Positions 34,531 to 45,757 of a stretch of 64,000 nucleotides of DNA are shown here, one piece after another. A program made the position numbers and the translations under genes. Origin of the DNA: Ostrinia nubilalis (lineage: Eukaryota > Arthropoda > Insecta > Lepidoptera > Crambidae); the NCBI RefSeq assembly GCF_963855985.1, contig NC_087109.1, forward strand, positions 5,600,001 to 5,664,000, in the 5' to 3' direction. Position 1 is the stretch's first letter; each line of letters starts with the position of its first letter. The notes under the pieces are model-generated. The model ran no database searches and was not told the origin of the DNA. It worked only from the letters and a program-made list of their open reading frames with translations.

Positions 34531-34745
34531 TGTTTGCTTGTCAAGAAGTACCATAGGCTACTGTCTTCTGCAGAGAACCTTGAAATGGCTGAAATAGAGT
34601 GATGAAAGGACAGCATCAAATCGCAACACACAATACCCTAAGGCCTATGTACAAAGCCATAATAATTACTGAATGTAAAGATTTGCGTAAAAAGCATATG
34701 AATTGAATGTTGATTCGTTTCATTCGACTGATTTACTTCACCAAC

Positions 34746-34890
34746 ATTTATCAAACATGTAAACTTGCTTCTCAATGACCGCGTGAGTTGTGAACGCGCG
34801 GAAGGAACGCGTGAGCGAGCCCGTGATGTACTGCCGTCTCTCACGGCACCTGGCGACTTGGCCAATAGTGTTGTAAGTTGTACAGGATAC
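34746..34890 (+). repeat. Duplicated segment, copy 1 (no insertion)
   Basis: ATTTATCAAACATGTAAAC, TCAATGACCGCGTGAGTTGT, GTGATGTACTGCCGTCTCTC and CCAATAGTGTTGTA recur in the same order at 35161-35260 plus 35891-35930. This copy keeps an uninterrupted CTCACGGCACC (34840-34850) where the other copy has a 630-bp element. Confidence 0.8.
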
Positions 34891-34909
34891 CTAACAGTCA
34901 TAGTACAGA

Positions 34910-35081
34910 GGGCCTAGTGTGAGTTTTCATCAAACGTGCTCACGTCAAAAAATGACATTAAATGTATGACGGATTGTACAGCGCCCCTAGCGGGCGGGAA
35001 ACGATCAATAACTAAAATTTTCATACATTTTTTAAACGCGTTCACTAGTGAGCGCGTCTTATGTAAACTCACACTCAGCCC
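34910..35081. mobile_element. MITE family C, copy 2
   Basis: About 172 bp with inverted ends GGGCCTAGTGTGAGTTTTCA and (reversed) GGGCTGAGTGTGAGTTTACA. Inside are AAAAAATGACATTAA, GCGCCCCTAGCGGGCGGG and CATACATTTTTT, as in the copy at 23583-23746. It lies between the two duplicated segments. Confidence 0.8.
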
Positions 35082-35160
35082 ACAGGTAACAGCACATCAA
35101 GATAAGCACAGCAACTAGTCAAGTTAACAACTATTCCAAAGATATATGGAATAATTTTGA

Positions 35161-35930
35161 ATTTATCAAACATTTATAAACTTCCTTTTCAATGACCGCG
35201 TGAGTTGTGAACGCGTGGAAGACGTGACCGAGCCTGTGATGTACTGCCGTCTATCACGGCTAGAGATGGTTATACTAGGTAAATTTGATACTAGGTGCAC
35301 CTATTCCCCTAGTATTTATTAATACTCGATCCAAATACCTATTCCACCTAGTACGTAGTAATTTAGCATACTTGACGCGACTAGTGCGGACTAATCCACG
35401 TAATATGACTTTAAAATACATTTTTTTTTAAAAGATACAACCGTAGTATGAATAATGCAATTTGAAATTGAATAATAATTCCCCCCTTCATACTTCAACA
35501 GGCTTAGGACTGTCAACTTAAAAGTTGGCGTATTTAAAAGATATCAATTTCATAAAAATATTTACATACCTATTTTTTCTTATTTACATGAATATGGTTT
35601 GACTACGTTTGTGTGCGTTTGCTTCGTCGCGCTCAAAATTGTTTGGTCAGACAGAGACGGAGTGAATCTCTACGTTCGCACATAAGCTTAGCGAGAAATA
35701 CTAGGTGCGCGTAATACACGACTACGGATTACGCAATAATAACCTCTATTACTTTGATGGTAGGGTTGGAAATCGTGTAATTTATAAAATACTAGGTGAA
35801 TCAAGTATTTAAAAAATTGGAATAGGTGCCGCCTAGTACTGTAAAATACCTAGTGTGTGGATCTGTTCTAGTAAATACGTCTCATCTCTAATCACGGCAC
35901 CCTGCCAATAGTGTTATAGAGTAGGTATAC
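35161..35930 (+). repeat. Duplicated segment, copy 2 (split by hAT-like element)
   Basis: Matches copy 1 (34746-34890) over 35161-35260 and again over 35891-35930. The interruption is exactly the hAT-like element at 35261-35890. Confidence 0.8.
35261..35890. mobile_element. 630-bp hAT-like non-autonomous element with 8-bp target duplication
   Basis: Ends TAGAGATG and CATCTCTA are inverted repeats. Exact 8-bp direct repeats ATCACGGC flank it (35253-35260 and 35891-35898); an 8-bp duplication and TA-G ends fit the hAT superfamily. Subterminal inverted words (ACTAGGT, CACCTAGT, TACTAGG) recur at both ends, as transposase-binding repeats would. No transposase frame is present. The paralogous copy 1 supplies the empty site. 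Confidence 0.9.
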
Positions 35931-36153
35931 CCACTAAGTTACTTTGTCTTATCATCATCATCAGGTCATTTAGTCTCCACTATGGGACAATAATTACGAC
36001 ACAAGTTTCCGAGTACCGGTACATAGTCTTCGAAGTTCAAAAGCTCTACCTCTCTCTCCGAAGTATAGAGAGCAGAGCGTACTATAGCAATAACAATCTT
36101 AAAAATCACATAAGTATTTATAGTTTCATTTAGTTATTAAGTTTACGCGGTTT

Positions 36154-36232
36154 AGTGAAGGCCAAGTTATGTAAACGCAGTAGTGTAATCTCATTGATTA
36201 CACTACTGCGTTTACATAACTTGGCCTTCACT
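36154..36232. repeat. Perfect palindrome, 37-bp arms, 5-nt spacer
   Basis: 36154-36190 and 36196-36232 are exact reverse complements (AGTGAAGGCCAAGTTATGTA..., spacer TCATT). The right arm runs on as a family X repeat, whose own sequence begins ACTTGGCCTTCACTGG here. The left arm is therefore an inverted duplication of the end of that repeat. Confidence 0.95.
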
Positions 36233-36320
36233 GGTTGGGTTTTTATTGGTGGTCAAGCTGTAGCTAAATCCTGGCAACACAGGAGTTGCAGCAGTGGATA
36301 CGAGAGGTGGAAATAGTCCC
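36221..36320 (-). repeat. Family X repeat, copy 2 (inverted)
   Basis: Reverse complement of the 60723-60833 sequence: TTGGCCTTCACTGGTTGGG, TTTTATTGGTGGTCAAGCTG, GCAACACAGGAGTTGCAGC, GAGAGGTGGAAATAGTCCC. Confidence 0.75.
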
Positions 36321-36732
36321 GTAAAGCGTTTACCGATAACCGTAATTTTACATCACTACCCAAGACATGAAGATACTGGTAATTCAATTGTAACTGTACC
36401 GATTGGCGCATCTTTAACATTAACATGTTATACGCATCGCTGTCACGCCATGTTTCCATTTTATTATGCCTTGTATCGCAAATAAAAACAGCTGTTTTAT
36501 AAGTTTCGAGCAAGTGAGTTATCAACGAGTCATAAGTATTAGTAGTATACTATATTTTGTCGTAGTCAAAAATGGAAGTTTCTTTCTTTCTCTGATATAA
36601 TACTGCACTCATAATGGTTAAAACTCTATTATAATAAACTTGTTACTTGAAAAATCAATGCAGTCAATAGGTCAGTTATGTCGCTAATACTCGTATTAGC
36701 ATAGGTATTCCTTCATTTTCACCCAAAATATT
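36321..36732. other. No gene recognised
   Basis: Two overlapping frames on opposite strands (36253-36525 and 36294-36485) start in repeat sequence and show no domain. Confidence 0.35.
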
Positions 36733-36930
36733 TCTTTCATCATCATTTCAGCCATAGGATGTCCACTGCTGAACATAGGCCTCCCCCAATGTTTTCCATG
36801 TTGATCGATTGGTAGCGGCCTGCGATCAGCGATTCCCTGCTACCTTTAGATGTCGTCGGTCGACCTTGTGGGTAGACGTCCCATGCTGCGTTTTCCGGTA
36901 CGCGGCCTCCACTCCAGAACCTTGCTGCCG
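36733..36930 (-). pseudogene. RTE-type LINE, 3' end, minus strand
   Basis: From the right: GGCAGCAAGGTTCTGGAGTG GAGGCCGCG... , then the GKRSMGRPTHKVDRRHLKVAG region, ending in GTCCACTGC...ATAGGCTGAAATGATGATG-type tail read in reverse (36733-36760). About 65 codons of the ORF2 end are present, with substitutions that change reading frame in places. Same subfamily (ATG tail) as 33564-33723. Confidence 0.85.
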
Positions 36931-37587
36931 AATATAGTCGAAGTAAGAAAGTAGATTATTCTGATATTGTCTCATGCCAATATTGTTGTTTATCAAATGA
37001 TGACGCTTTAATAAGCCATAGTCAGCAAAAGCCTTGTCACTTCAATTAGGAAAATACGAGTATACCTGTATCACAATTCACAGATGACATTTGTGATATT
37101 AGGCCGGGCGCAGACTGTGGAGATCAAACGCGGGCTGCGCGTGACACGCCTTTGTGGCTTATGGCCCTCGCCCACTCGCGGTAATTTGGATTCGCCCCAA
37201 TATACAGACGTGGATGAATTTTCACTCACTTTAAAGGTTTGTTTCTATTCGATTAGCGAAATCTACTCGTATATTGATAGAAAAAATGTGTGTTTTAAAA
37301 TTAGTGTAATAATAAGGTAGTTCTTGGCCTGCATATTTATTTATTATTAATTAAATTTACTACTTATGGACTAACTGTTTTACCCAAAACCTGAAGGAAA
37401 GTGATGATCAGGCCAAAGGTTAAAGCGAGCTTTACCGGAATATTTTACAGGAAAACTGGCAAAACAAAAAAAATCTTACCTCCAGCTGCCAAAACACAGC
37501 AATGCTGTTAAAATTGAAATGTTATGGTGATAGACATTTAAAAGATGGTAGACTTAGAACAAGCTCTACAACCAACAAAACCGAGCA
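36931..37587. other. No gene recognised
   Basis: A frame at 37084-37320 has a GC-rich first half but no recognisable domain. Confidence 0.35.
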
Positions 37588-37670
37588 GATATTTTTGGCC
37601 TCACTGGGAATCGAACCCAGGCCTCTGGGTCTGACTGAGGCAAGCGGTCCGGTGGACTAAATCCAGTCGG
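37588..37670 (-). repeat. tRNA-derived SINE head
   Basis: Minus strand has GGTTCGATTCC (37607-37617), a perfect B box, framed by a CTGGG/CCCAG T-stem. The upstream part (CCGCTTGCCTCAGTCAGACC) is tRNA-like but the A box is weak. Its unrelated downstream part runs left to about 37500. Not a functional tRNA. Confidence 0.6.
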
Positions 37671-38161
37671 CGTGTTCAATACTTAGTTAAAACAATAAAC
37701 CGTGTGTAAATCAACAATATTTTATTTGTTGGCAAATTATTTCACTAGTCAAACAATAAATAAATGAAAACGACTGTTTACAATGATTGTTATGACACGT
37801 CTTTAAATCAAACTATAGTTTTGTATCAATACTTATTATAATGACAACTTTATTGTTAAGTTTCTGCCAACGTATCCTTTACAAGAACCTGATTCTACCA
37901 ATAGCATGGTATTAGGCAATATTATCAATTTATTTCCCGCCTGGATTAAATGGGTGTAATTTAAATAGGCAAGTGCACGAAAACAAGTTGATATTTCAAG
38001 AAACCTAAGTTTAGTCTGTAATCGCAATGGTAATTCGTAGCGGTGCGACTAGCGAACGAAGAAAAGCGATTTTCGTAGTAAGCGGGTGAAAATATCGCTA
38101 TAATACATGCAATAAGTGTTTGCTTGTATTCGGACTTCTCGAACGGTTACTTACCATTGCA
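37671..38161. other. No gene recognised
   Basis: AT-rich; no recognised repeat. Confidence 0.35.
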
Positions 38162-38169
38162 TTTATTAT

Positions 38170-39267
38170 CACTGCAGACCCACGATACCCCTGGCGATAC
38201 CCCTGGTGGTATCGTGGGTCTCGTTAAAGAACTACACTTCAGACCCACGATACCCCTGGGAGTAAAGTTGACAAACGAGGACCGGCGCGGGCGCGGGCGG
38301 GCAGGGAGGGGACGCACAGTGCACACGGCCAGTGCACAGTGTTGTGGAATACCTCTATGAATTCTAAATTGATTTCATTGAACATGCAATAAAAATATCG
38401 TTAAAAATAAAAATAAAATAACAACAATTCATATCTACTTACTCGTATAATGATTAATTAGTATCAGGTAAAGTACCAGGGCAACATTACCATACAGGAG
38501 CTATTTTGTGATACATATTTATTTCTCGGGTCAACCAAGAAGAATTTGATAATAGCTCCCATAAGGTTATGTTACCCTGGTACCTTTTATTTACCGTAGT
38601 GAATTCCTGTTTTCCCCACTGCTCAACTAGACTGCTCAACTGCGCAACTGTTCAACTGGTTATATTTCCCATACCACACATACAAACTGTTCTACTGGAG
38701 AAGTTTTGTAATGTTAAAAAAACTTTATTTTGACTTCATAAAATTAAAATATAGCCTAAAATTAATATTATATGAATAAATATTTTATTGATAATGTCTC
38801 TTTTTTTCCCAAGGGCAAACTACTCATTTAAATCATTGTCACACACAACGTGGTAGATGAAATTAACTTTTTATCACATCAAATAACATAGATTAAAGTA
38901 CCAGAACAAAAATAAATATTTAAAGTCAAAAAGTTATTTTATAAGTGCTATTAATTAATTTAATTCGTTGTAGGTATGTAGGTATGAATTGTTGTTATTT
39001 TATTTTTATTTTTATTTTTATTTTTATTTTTAACGATATAAATTTTATTGCATGTTCAATGAAATCAATTTAGAATTCATAGAGGTATTCCACAACACTG
39101 TGCACTGGCCGTGTGCACTGTGCGTCCCCTCCCTGCCCGCCCGCGCCCGCGCCGGTCCTCGTTTGTCAACTTTACTCCCAGGGGTATCGTGGGTCTGAAG
39201 TGTAGTTCTTTAACGAGACCCACGATACCACCAGGGGTATCGCCAGGGGTATCGTGGGTCTGCAGTG
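38170..39267. mobile_element. 1,098-bp foldback element with 8-bp target duplication
   Basis: Left arm about 38170-38433 and right arm about 38984-39267 are near-perfect reverse complements. Outer ends are CACTGCAGACCC and GGGTCTGCAGTG. Identical 8-bp direct repeats TTTATTAT flank it (38162-38169 and 39268-39275), which fits hAT-type insertion. Each arm holds the ACCCACGATACCCCTGG motif several times and a GC-rich stretch (GGGCGCGGGCGGGCAGGG). An ATTTT run is longer in the right arm, explaining the unequal arm lengths. The mirrored frames near both arms are by-products. The 550-bp loop has no transposase frame. Confidence 0.92.
38467..38596. mobile_element. Small inverted-repeat element nested in the foldback loop
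   Basis: GGTAAAGTACCAGGGCAACA...GGAGCTATT on the left is answered by AATAGCTCC...GTTACCCTGGTACC on the right, with several mismatches. It lies inside the loop of the 1.1-kb foldback, so it is probably an independent MITE about 130 bp long. Confidence 0.6.
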
Positions 39268-39439
39268 TTTATTATAAAACCATGCTCGAATTTAAAGCAA
39301 GAATGTCTATAAGAAAAGCAGTACGGAAAATCTTGTACGTGTTTTTATGTTATTTTAAGCAGTACATTTTAGCGGCTACTTGAAGTGTCAAATATTTATA
39401 GCGGTGTTTTTTCTTGGTTCAAACTTGTAGTCATATTTT

Positions 39440-39570
39440 TTATGCCTAACAAGGCAGGTATTTGACCACAATCGCACCTGATGTTAAGTGGGATGTAGTC
39501 TAGGATGGTACATAATTTACCCTGTAAGTGCCTATTCACAGTCGCCTTGAAAATGGCCCATAAGAACTGG
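39440..39570 (+). repeat. Interspersed repeat, 'gaccacaatcgcacctgat' type
   Basis: Same family as 18110-18235: TTTTTTATGCC, TTTGACCACAATCGCACCTG, GATGTAGTCTAGGATGG. It extends further (ACCCTGTAAGTGCC...) than the first copy. Confidence 0.6.
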
Positions 39571-40829
39571 TGTGGTAAGCGCCGACTTTAAAACATTTAG
39601 CTAGAGCAATATTAAATACTTACGCTAAGCTGCCAGAAGCAGTGGCAAGCAAGATAGAGCTGCGTTATAACCTACATAAAACAATTAAAATAAAATTTCG
39701 ATTGATCCCCTTTTCGCTAGCTGCAGTGCACTTACGTAACCTAATGATAATTTCTGTTAGGTTACCATCCCCCAACGCCCTAGGCCGAGGTCCGAGGGCG
39801 CCCTTAGGCTCGTTGCTTAAATTTTGAGCTTGAGAGCCATCCTGCGCTCACCTATTGCCCGGTGAAGCTGAGAAAGCCGCTCACGGCTATCAGCATAGTC
39901 CGAAAAAATGTTAATTTAAAATTTTTCCATACTTTAAAATAAAGACTCTCTTTACCGCTTATTCCAGCACTAAACCCTTCCCAAGCCAGGCAGTCCGGCA
40001 CGCATGCTAACGGCACAAATTGATTTGTGCGCGCGCGGCCGCGAGAGGTTATAATTTTCGCGCCACGCCGCGCGGGCCCACGCTGCGCTGCCGACCGGAC
40101 GCCGCTTTTTATGAATCTGTTAATTTGAAAATAGAATGTTAACAAACAACTGTTTATGGATGTGAAGTACTGGCCGCTGTGCGTGATTAAAAAGAAGAAG
40201 TCTACTGATCTTTTTGGACCTCTTTGGAATCGTTTTGCAATTTGAAACCTATTGAACCTCTTTTCTTTTTAAATAGAAAATGACAGTTTTGAGTCATTTT
40301 GTAATGCCATCTGAAGGGAAAGTAGGTAGTTACCTACTCTTAAAACTGTATAGAAAATTTTACTCAAAGAAAACATTCCTTTTATTTCTGAAAAGATTTC
40401 TAAGATTTCCGTTTTTTTTTGGGTTTTACAAAATTCCACCCTGTATCTATGTATAAGAAACCATGGCTCATCAGTCTAGTTCCTTTCTTTTACCACCTGC
40501 AAAAGAAACACGTCTTTTCCAACACCGCCCTGTTTGTATACCAGCCTGGCAGAGACGCAAAGCGTTCACAATACTGCGTGCGCTCGCTTAATGACCGCTG
40601 AATATTTTAGCGCGCGGCGCGCTGACAAACGAACGGCTGACAATGTGTGACATCTACACATCACTAGTCTGTGTGAAGCTGTAAATTATTAATGGTTTGC
40701 CTGCATGGTTCTATGCCTTTGCTATATTTTTAGATGGTTTCAAAAAGATTAGAACTATGTAGGTGTTTAATGCATAAATTCTTATGATGATCATATTGAA
40801 AATAAAGAAATGTTTACAAGAATAGCAAT
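39571..40829. other. No gene recognised
   Basis: GC-rich patches at 39770-39810 and 39960-40110 (GCGCGCGCGGCCGCG, CACGCCGCGCGGGCCC) give frames of up to 97 codons, but the composition explains them. A weak frame at 40419-40601 has no domain. Confidence 0.35.
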
Positions 40830-40935
40830 AGCTAAGTTGCATCACCTTAACTTTAACCGGTCTTTTTGCATACAAAGAGGTTAACAGACATTTGACGTTT
40901 GTTATAAGTTAAAGTAACATGGTTCAACCCAGGCT
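40830..40935 (-). mobile_element. Short inverted-repeat element, family A
   Basis: GCTAAGTTGCATCACCTTAA at the left and GTTCAACCCAGGCT at the right, with TTGACGTTTGTTATAAGTTA inside; orientation opposite to the 15023 copy. About 106 bp. Confidence 0.7.
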
Positions 40936-42644
40936 AAATATTTTCTAAGCTATCTAGAAGAAAATGCAGCAGATTCATTCAAATAATGAAACCCTAAAAG
41001 TGATAAAACAAAATAAAAACAAGTGAAAAGTTTGACATCTTAGTAACAAAAAACTACTTTACAAAAAGCATGTAACAGGCAGTTCATTCAGATATTAACT
41101 CCATTCTTTTCAAAAAAAGTTAATGCTACTTGACGTTTCGAAATTTAAAAAAGGAAAAAGAAACATTCACAGCTCACCTACGCCTTTGCAGCGTGTATTC
41201 AGCCAGTATCTTTTATTGAATGGAACAAATCGAGCAGAACAAACCAATCGAATATTTTGACAAAACCTTTATCGAGTATTTTTTCGTTCTTGTCCTTTGC
41301 AAATATTTTTTTTGGATTTATGAAGTAGTTGACTATTGTAAGTAACTGTGGTTTTGTTGCAAATTGAATAAAAATGTACAATCGAAGCCTTTGCTCATTA
41401 TTTACAACGCTAACATTTTTAAAAGATGTTTCGCAATAAAAAACAATGTAACGCTAGTTCTCACTTTTGAGCTTCAGTGTAAGGAAAAGAGTTTATGCCA
41501 TTGCTATTATAATAGGTTAATACATTGTTATTCCAAGGTATAGTGTAGTCCAGAGTTGACTAGTCCCCAAAGTCCTGGGAAATAGCTGGCTTTTGGACAC
41601 CGCAAAGAATATAAAGGTGAATGACAAAAAGCATAATCGTCCTTCTGGCACAGTTCGGGTAATGAAGTCAGGTAGGCTTACTTGGCTGAAAAAAAAACAT
41701 TGTTGTTTCAGCACTTGGAGGTAGACCCGTAAGATCCTTGTAGTTGAGGATCCTGGATGAAACACACTTTCTTCTTTGGCCTGATCTGACCAGCAAACCC
41801 TGCATAACCTTATAGAAAAGTGATGAAACTTCCACGTTGTGGTAAAAGAGGACTACCTAAAAAGACTTTTTCGAAAAAATTCACGGTTTTTAGTTTTGTC
41901 AATTCTACAATTACACGCTTTGTTATTCACCTGTCTGTATTCAATGTTCTGGTTAAAAAAAAATCGTTTAAGATGTTGCCTATAATTTGGGTGTGAAATC
42001 TCAATCCTCGTGGTAAAGTTATCTGCCATTGTCGTGCTACAATATCGATTCTGCCACGGCATCGGAACTAATCGATGGAACGAACGTTTTATCGAATATA
42101 TATCGAATTGTGACGAACAGGTAAAAGTACAGGTAGCACTTGTTACATTAAAATACGGAGGAAAAAGTAAAGGCTAAATATTATTGTGTTCATCAAAAAA
42201 TTGCGTTGCAAATCCATTTGCATGAAAATGTACTTTTGCGCTCTATCGAGTTGGAATTACAATTATTTGTCATACAAAAATCATTAATGACAAAAAATCG
42301 AGTAAGTAAATAACGTTTTTATGACCTCAAGTTGAATAATTTCCCTTCAAAATTATTTGAACTCTAAACAAGGTATGTTATGTTACAAGAAGTTCAAATA
42401 TCATTTTATTCATGTTACTTTACGATAAATAATTTATTTTCTGTGTCACTTAATATCCAATCCAAACATATTATTTACAAAATCGATCATACCTTTACCG
42501 CTTTGAGCCAAGTATCTCAGCATAATCTAATCTCGTACCTCCTCTTTTCTGCAGTCGGTTAAAACGCGAGTGTTTTTTCACAAAACAACTTGGTCTATAT
42601 CAGTTTACCTACAGCATAATTAGGTACGATACCGAGAAAAGTAC
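40936..42644. other. No gene recognised
   Basis: AT-rich. Frames at 41199-41381, 41517-41765 and 41853-42062 lack domains. Confidence 0.35.
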
Positions 42645-42735
42645 GACGACGGCACGTCAAGGTAAACACTGGGCTCTTATGTCCTCGTAATAGAGTTGAA
42701 TTTCCAACAAAAATGTGCAGTCTGATGTGATTTGT
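42645..42735 (+). repeat. Diverged repeat pair, member 1
   Basis: Shares GGCACGTCAA, TAAACAC-G-GGC-CTTAT, AACAAAAATG-GCAGTCTGATGTG-type words in order with 53690-53780. Function and family unknown. Confidence 0.45.
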
Positions 42736-44929
42736 ACACAGAGGGGAGTACCAACCGAATTGTTATCACAAATTACGTTTTTCAACTTCTTTGGGGGAAT
42801 CTGTTCAGACTCTATAATAGAAACGAAACATTGAGATGAAAGAAAAAATCCTCAGAAAAACAACCCAAAGGAAAATAACCCTTGTGGCTTGAACATAAGA
42901 TTGACTGAATTACTGATGTTATCCAAGATTTATTAATTTTCATTTCCGCGAATTCGTTTGCTTTTCTACGTTTTTCGTGCTTTGGCTCTTTTGTATTTGA
43001 ACGAAGCCTACGCATTATTAAACGGTTTAGGTACGATTCATTATTCATTATATCGCTTTACGTTGTATAATGTTCGGCTCGCGAAAGAATTTGTTGCGTA
43101 ACAAACGCTCGCGTAACGTATTTTTAGGTGACTTATAAACTAGAGCATTGTCTTGTAACAGAACAACGAGCCGCTTTATGAAATGTTCGTGTTATCATTA
43201 CCCTTTCACAAAGCAAATGTCGTACATTTCATCAGAACTATATCATTCGTAAGAAAGTTACATTACATAGAAATGCTCTACTAGTCTATACTTACTTTTA
43301 AAAACACTTTCATGAAACGGTGTCTCTACATGAGTATGTTTTTTATATGCATCAATGTAGATTTTAGTTTAAGAGCAGTGCTTCCTAGAACCAGTCAAAT
43401 TACTTTTAATTGACTTATGCTAGCATAAGTTTCCTGGGAAACAGTTATAATACTGTTTTAAGTTACTAAAATAAAATAAATTTTCTCTTAAAACTATACT
43501 TGTGTTTCTTGCCTAGGTAGTAGGTACCTACTCTTTTGTATTCTATAAATAAATACCTTTAATTTCAAATTAAACGGCTGAAATATAGAGCTTTCGTAGT
43601 TCACAGTTTAAATAGTTTACGATTCGCGGAAACCTTTTAATCTATTCGTAAACATAACAACAATTCCTGCGATAACTTAAACCGTTCAGTTCCAAGAGTT
43701 CCAAACCTCAAAGTTTAATTCCATAGAGCGGGACACGGGATAGGTGTAGTTCGCGAATTCAAAGCCCTTCATCTGGCAGCAATTCCGTTTTAGAGCTTTA
43801 ATCCCGACTCCACTACGAATAAAAGGCATATTTCGTTCGCCGACGCTCACAAAATTGTCATCGCAAATAGCTTTTGCCTCAGGCGCTATATCGCACAACT
43901 ACGAAACATCTTTCAAGTACCAAAAATACAAGCAAATCTCAACTTTACACTCAATCCCTTACAGCAGAAAATGCCACGAGCAAACCCACCTTCAGTAATG
44001 TAACAATGAAAATGCCAGCATTGCACACGTAAATACGATTCGTTGAAACGTTTCGGAGCGGATAGATTTAATGTCAAACCGAATAAGGTCCACAATCACT
44101 TGAAAGGGAAATCTGAACTTGAAAATCGTCGCCTGCCTGACGCTCGATATCAAATAAACATTGTTTTACTGACACAACGCCTGAAGCGACGGCCGATTTC
44201 AGACGCGGAAATGGGTTTTATTGTCTGTTTGTTACGGTTAAGAGTTGCTTGAAGGGTTTCGAGTGCTAGGATTTTCGCCGGGGGAAGCGAAAGAGATGGC
44301 CGTATGGGGAATTCAGCATGAGCGAGCGAGAGGGCGATATAGCTCGGAGCGCTGTGATTGGTCAGGAAGGCCGCAGGCTGTGAACAGTAGCCCGCCCTAT
44401 GTCTACTGTAAATGGTGACGAATCTAAAGGAGAAAGACGCAAATGAAATTAGAAGACAAAGCTTAGTTTCAGGATATTTCAGAACAGTTTAAGAGTGTTT
44501 TAAAGTCGACAGATGATATTTTCACATTTCTGGATTAGTTTCAGATGTTTATACTGTGTAAATATTATATGTGAGTGTATTTACAATAAACTTTTATAAA
44601 ATACGTTTGTTTAAATAAAATATGAACATATTTTAACAGACTTTTTGTAACAGTGATTCGCCATTGCTGTGGGTAAAGAAAAGCCTTAGGCAGTTCGATT
44701 TTTTCAAGTTATTTTTAATTTACAAAGAAAAGCTCTGTTTTCATGTTACCTACAGTAATTGTTAGGTTTAGTATTAGTAGTATATTATTAGCATTATTTA
44801 GGCAGAAACATTACTAATTTAGTACAATTTAATTCAACTGCATGGAAGGATGGATACACGTAGTTTGATGGTCTTTGGGTTTGGTTTGGGAAAACTTAAA
44901 TAAAATAAAAATTAATAGGTTTAAGTGTA
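42736..44929. other. No gene recognised; GC-richer patch at 44270-44400
   Basis: The 44270-44400 patch contains GCGCTGTGATTGGTC (a CCAAT box in reverse) amid GAGCGAGCGAGAGGG. It could be promoter-like or part of an old repeat. No transcript start or exon can be supported. Other frames in this stretch look random. Confidence 0.3.
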
Positions 44930-45090
44930 GGTATTCATAATGTATTGTGTACAATACATGTAAGGAATTAGTGTACAACAAAATAAAAAATAAGTAATTA
45001 AGGCTTGTGTAAGACTTGTTTTTGTATGCTATTTGTATTATAATATAAGCTGTATGTTTTTCTAATAAAGAAAATAAATAAATAAAATCC
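44930..45090 (+). mobile_element. LINE 3' end with AATA tail
   Basis: Poly(A)-signal-like AATAAAG followed by AAATAAATAAATAAA (45066-45086), preceded by AT-rich 3' untranslated-like sequence with the palindrome ATGTATTG-TGTA-CAATACAT. No coding remains. Confidence 0.4.
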
Positions 45091-45462
45091 CAATGCAAAA
45101 TCCAAGTTCCAAAAATAGTTTAGGAGTCAGTTACGGGGTTTTCCTCGGCGTCCTTGCCGCGGGCGCGCCGCGGGGAGCCCCGGGGGCGGTGCGTGCTGAA
45201 ACTGTACGCTAGGACAGGGCTGCCTACATTAGTTTCAGGCCCTATCAATATTTTATGTAGTTTTTACAGCAGAACTTTAAAAAAACTGGATGTCATTCCC
45301 CTTTTATCTAAACCAACTGTTCGCTCTTTGGGTAAGCTTCCAACCTAAATTGTGCCGTTTCTGTTTTATACTTATTTAATTTGCCAGCAATGTATGGCGT
45401 GCAATAGAGCGTAATTTAGTATCGTAAAAGTAAAAGCTCATTTTAAAAACTTATTAAATATA
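45091..45462. other. GC-rich patch, no gene recognised
   Basis: 45145-45200 is very GC-rich (CTTGCCGCGGGCGCGCCGCG). A frame at 45154-45348 has no domain. Confidence 0.35.
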
Positions 45463-45470
45463 ATTATGGC

Positions 45471-45749
45471 TAGGGTTGCCAGGCGTCCGGATAAAGCCGG
45501 ACATAGTTAGGCTTTTTGATTGCGTGTCCGGCCTGTCCGGCTTTGTTAGGCTTTTTATTTGGCTGCCGGGGCAGGCGAAAGTCGAGCCACAGAATAAGTA
45601 GGCAACCGATGATGATAGTACTCACTCGTAAGCTCACTAATTGCACCCCCCCCCCCCCCCCCCCGTCGCATGTCCGGCTTTTAGGGTAAAATGTCCGGCC
45701 AAATGAAGCACATAGTCCGGTTTTTGTGTTTTTGGACCTGGCAACCCTA
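45471..45749. mobile_element. 279-bp hAT-like MITE with 8-bp target duplication and C19 tract
   Basis: Terminal inverted repeats TAGGGTTGCCAGG and CCTGGCAACCCTA. Exact 8-bp direct repeats ATTATGGC flank it (45463-45470 and 45750-45757). The interior repeats GTCCGG/CCGGAC words (GTCCGGATAAAGCCGGACA, TGTCCGGCCTGTCCGGC), presumably subterminal binding sites. A run of 19 C sits at about 45646-45664. No transposase. Confidence 0.95.
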
Positions 45750-45757
45750 ATTATGGC

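Noticed and set aside
39852..40145. 97-codon minus-strand frame in GC-rich DNA
   Set aside because: Explained by low stop-codon frequency in GC-rich sequence; no recognisable protein.
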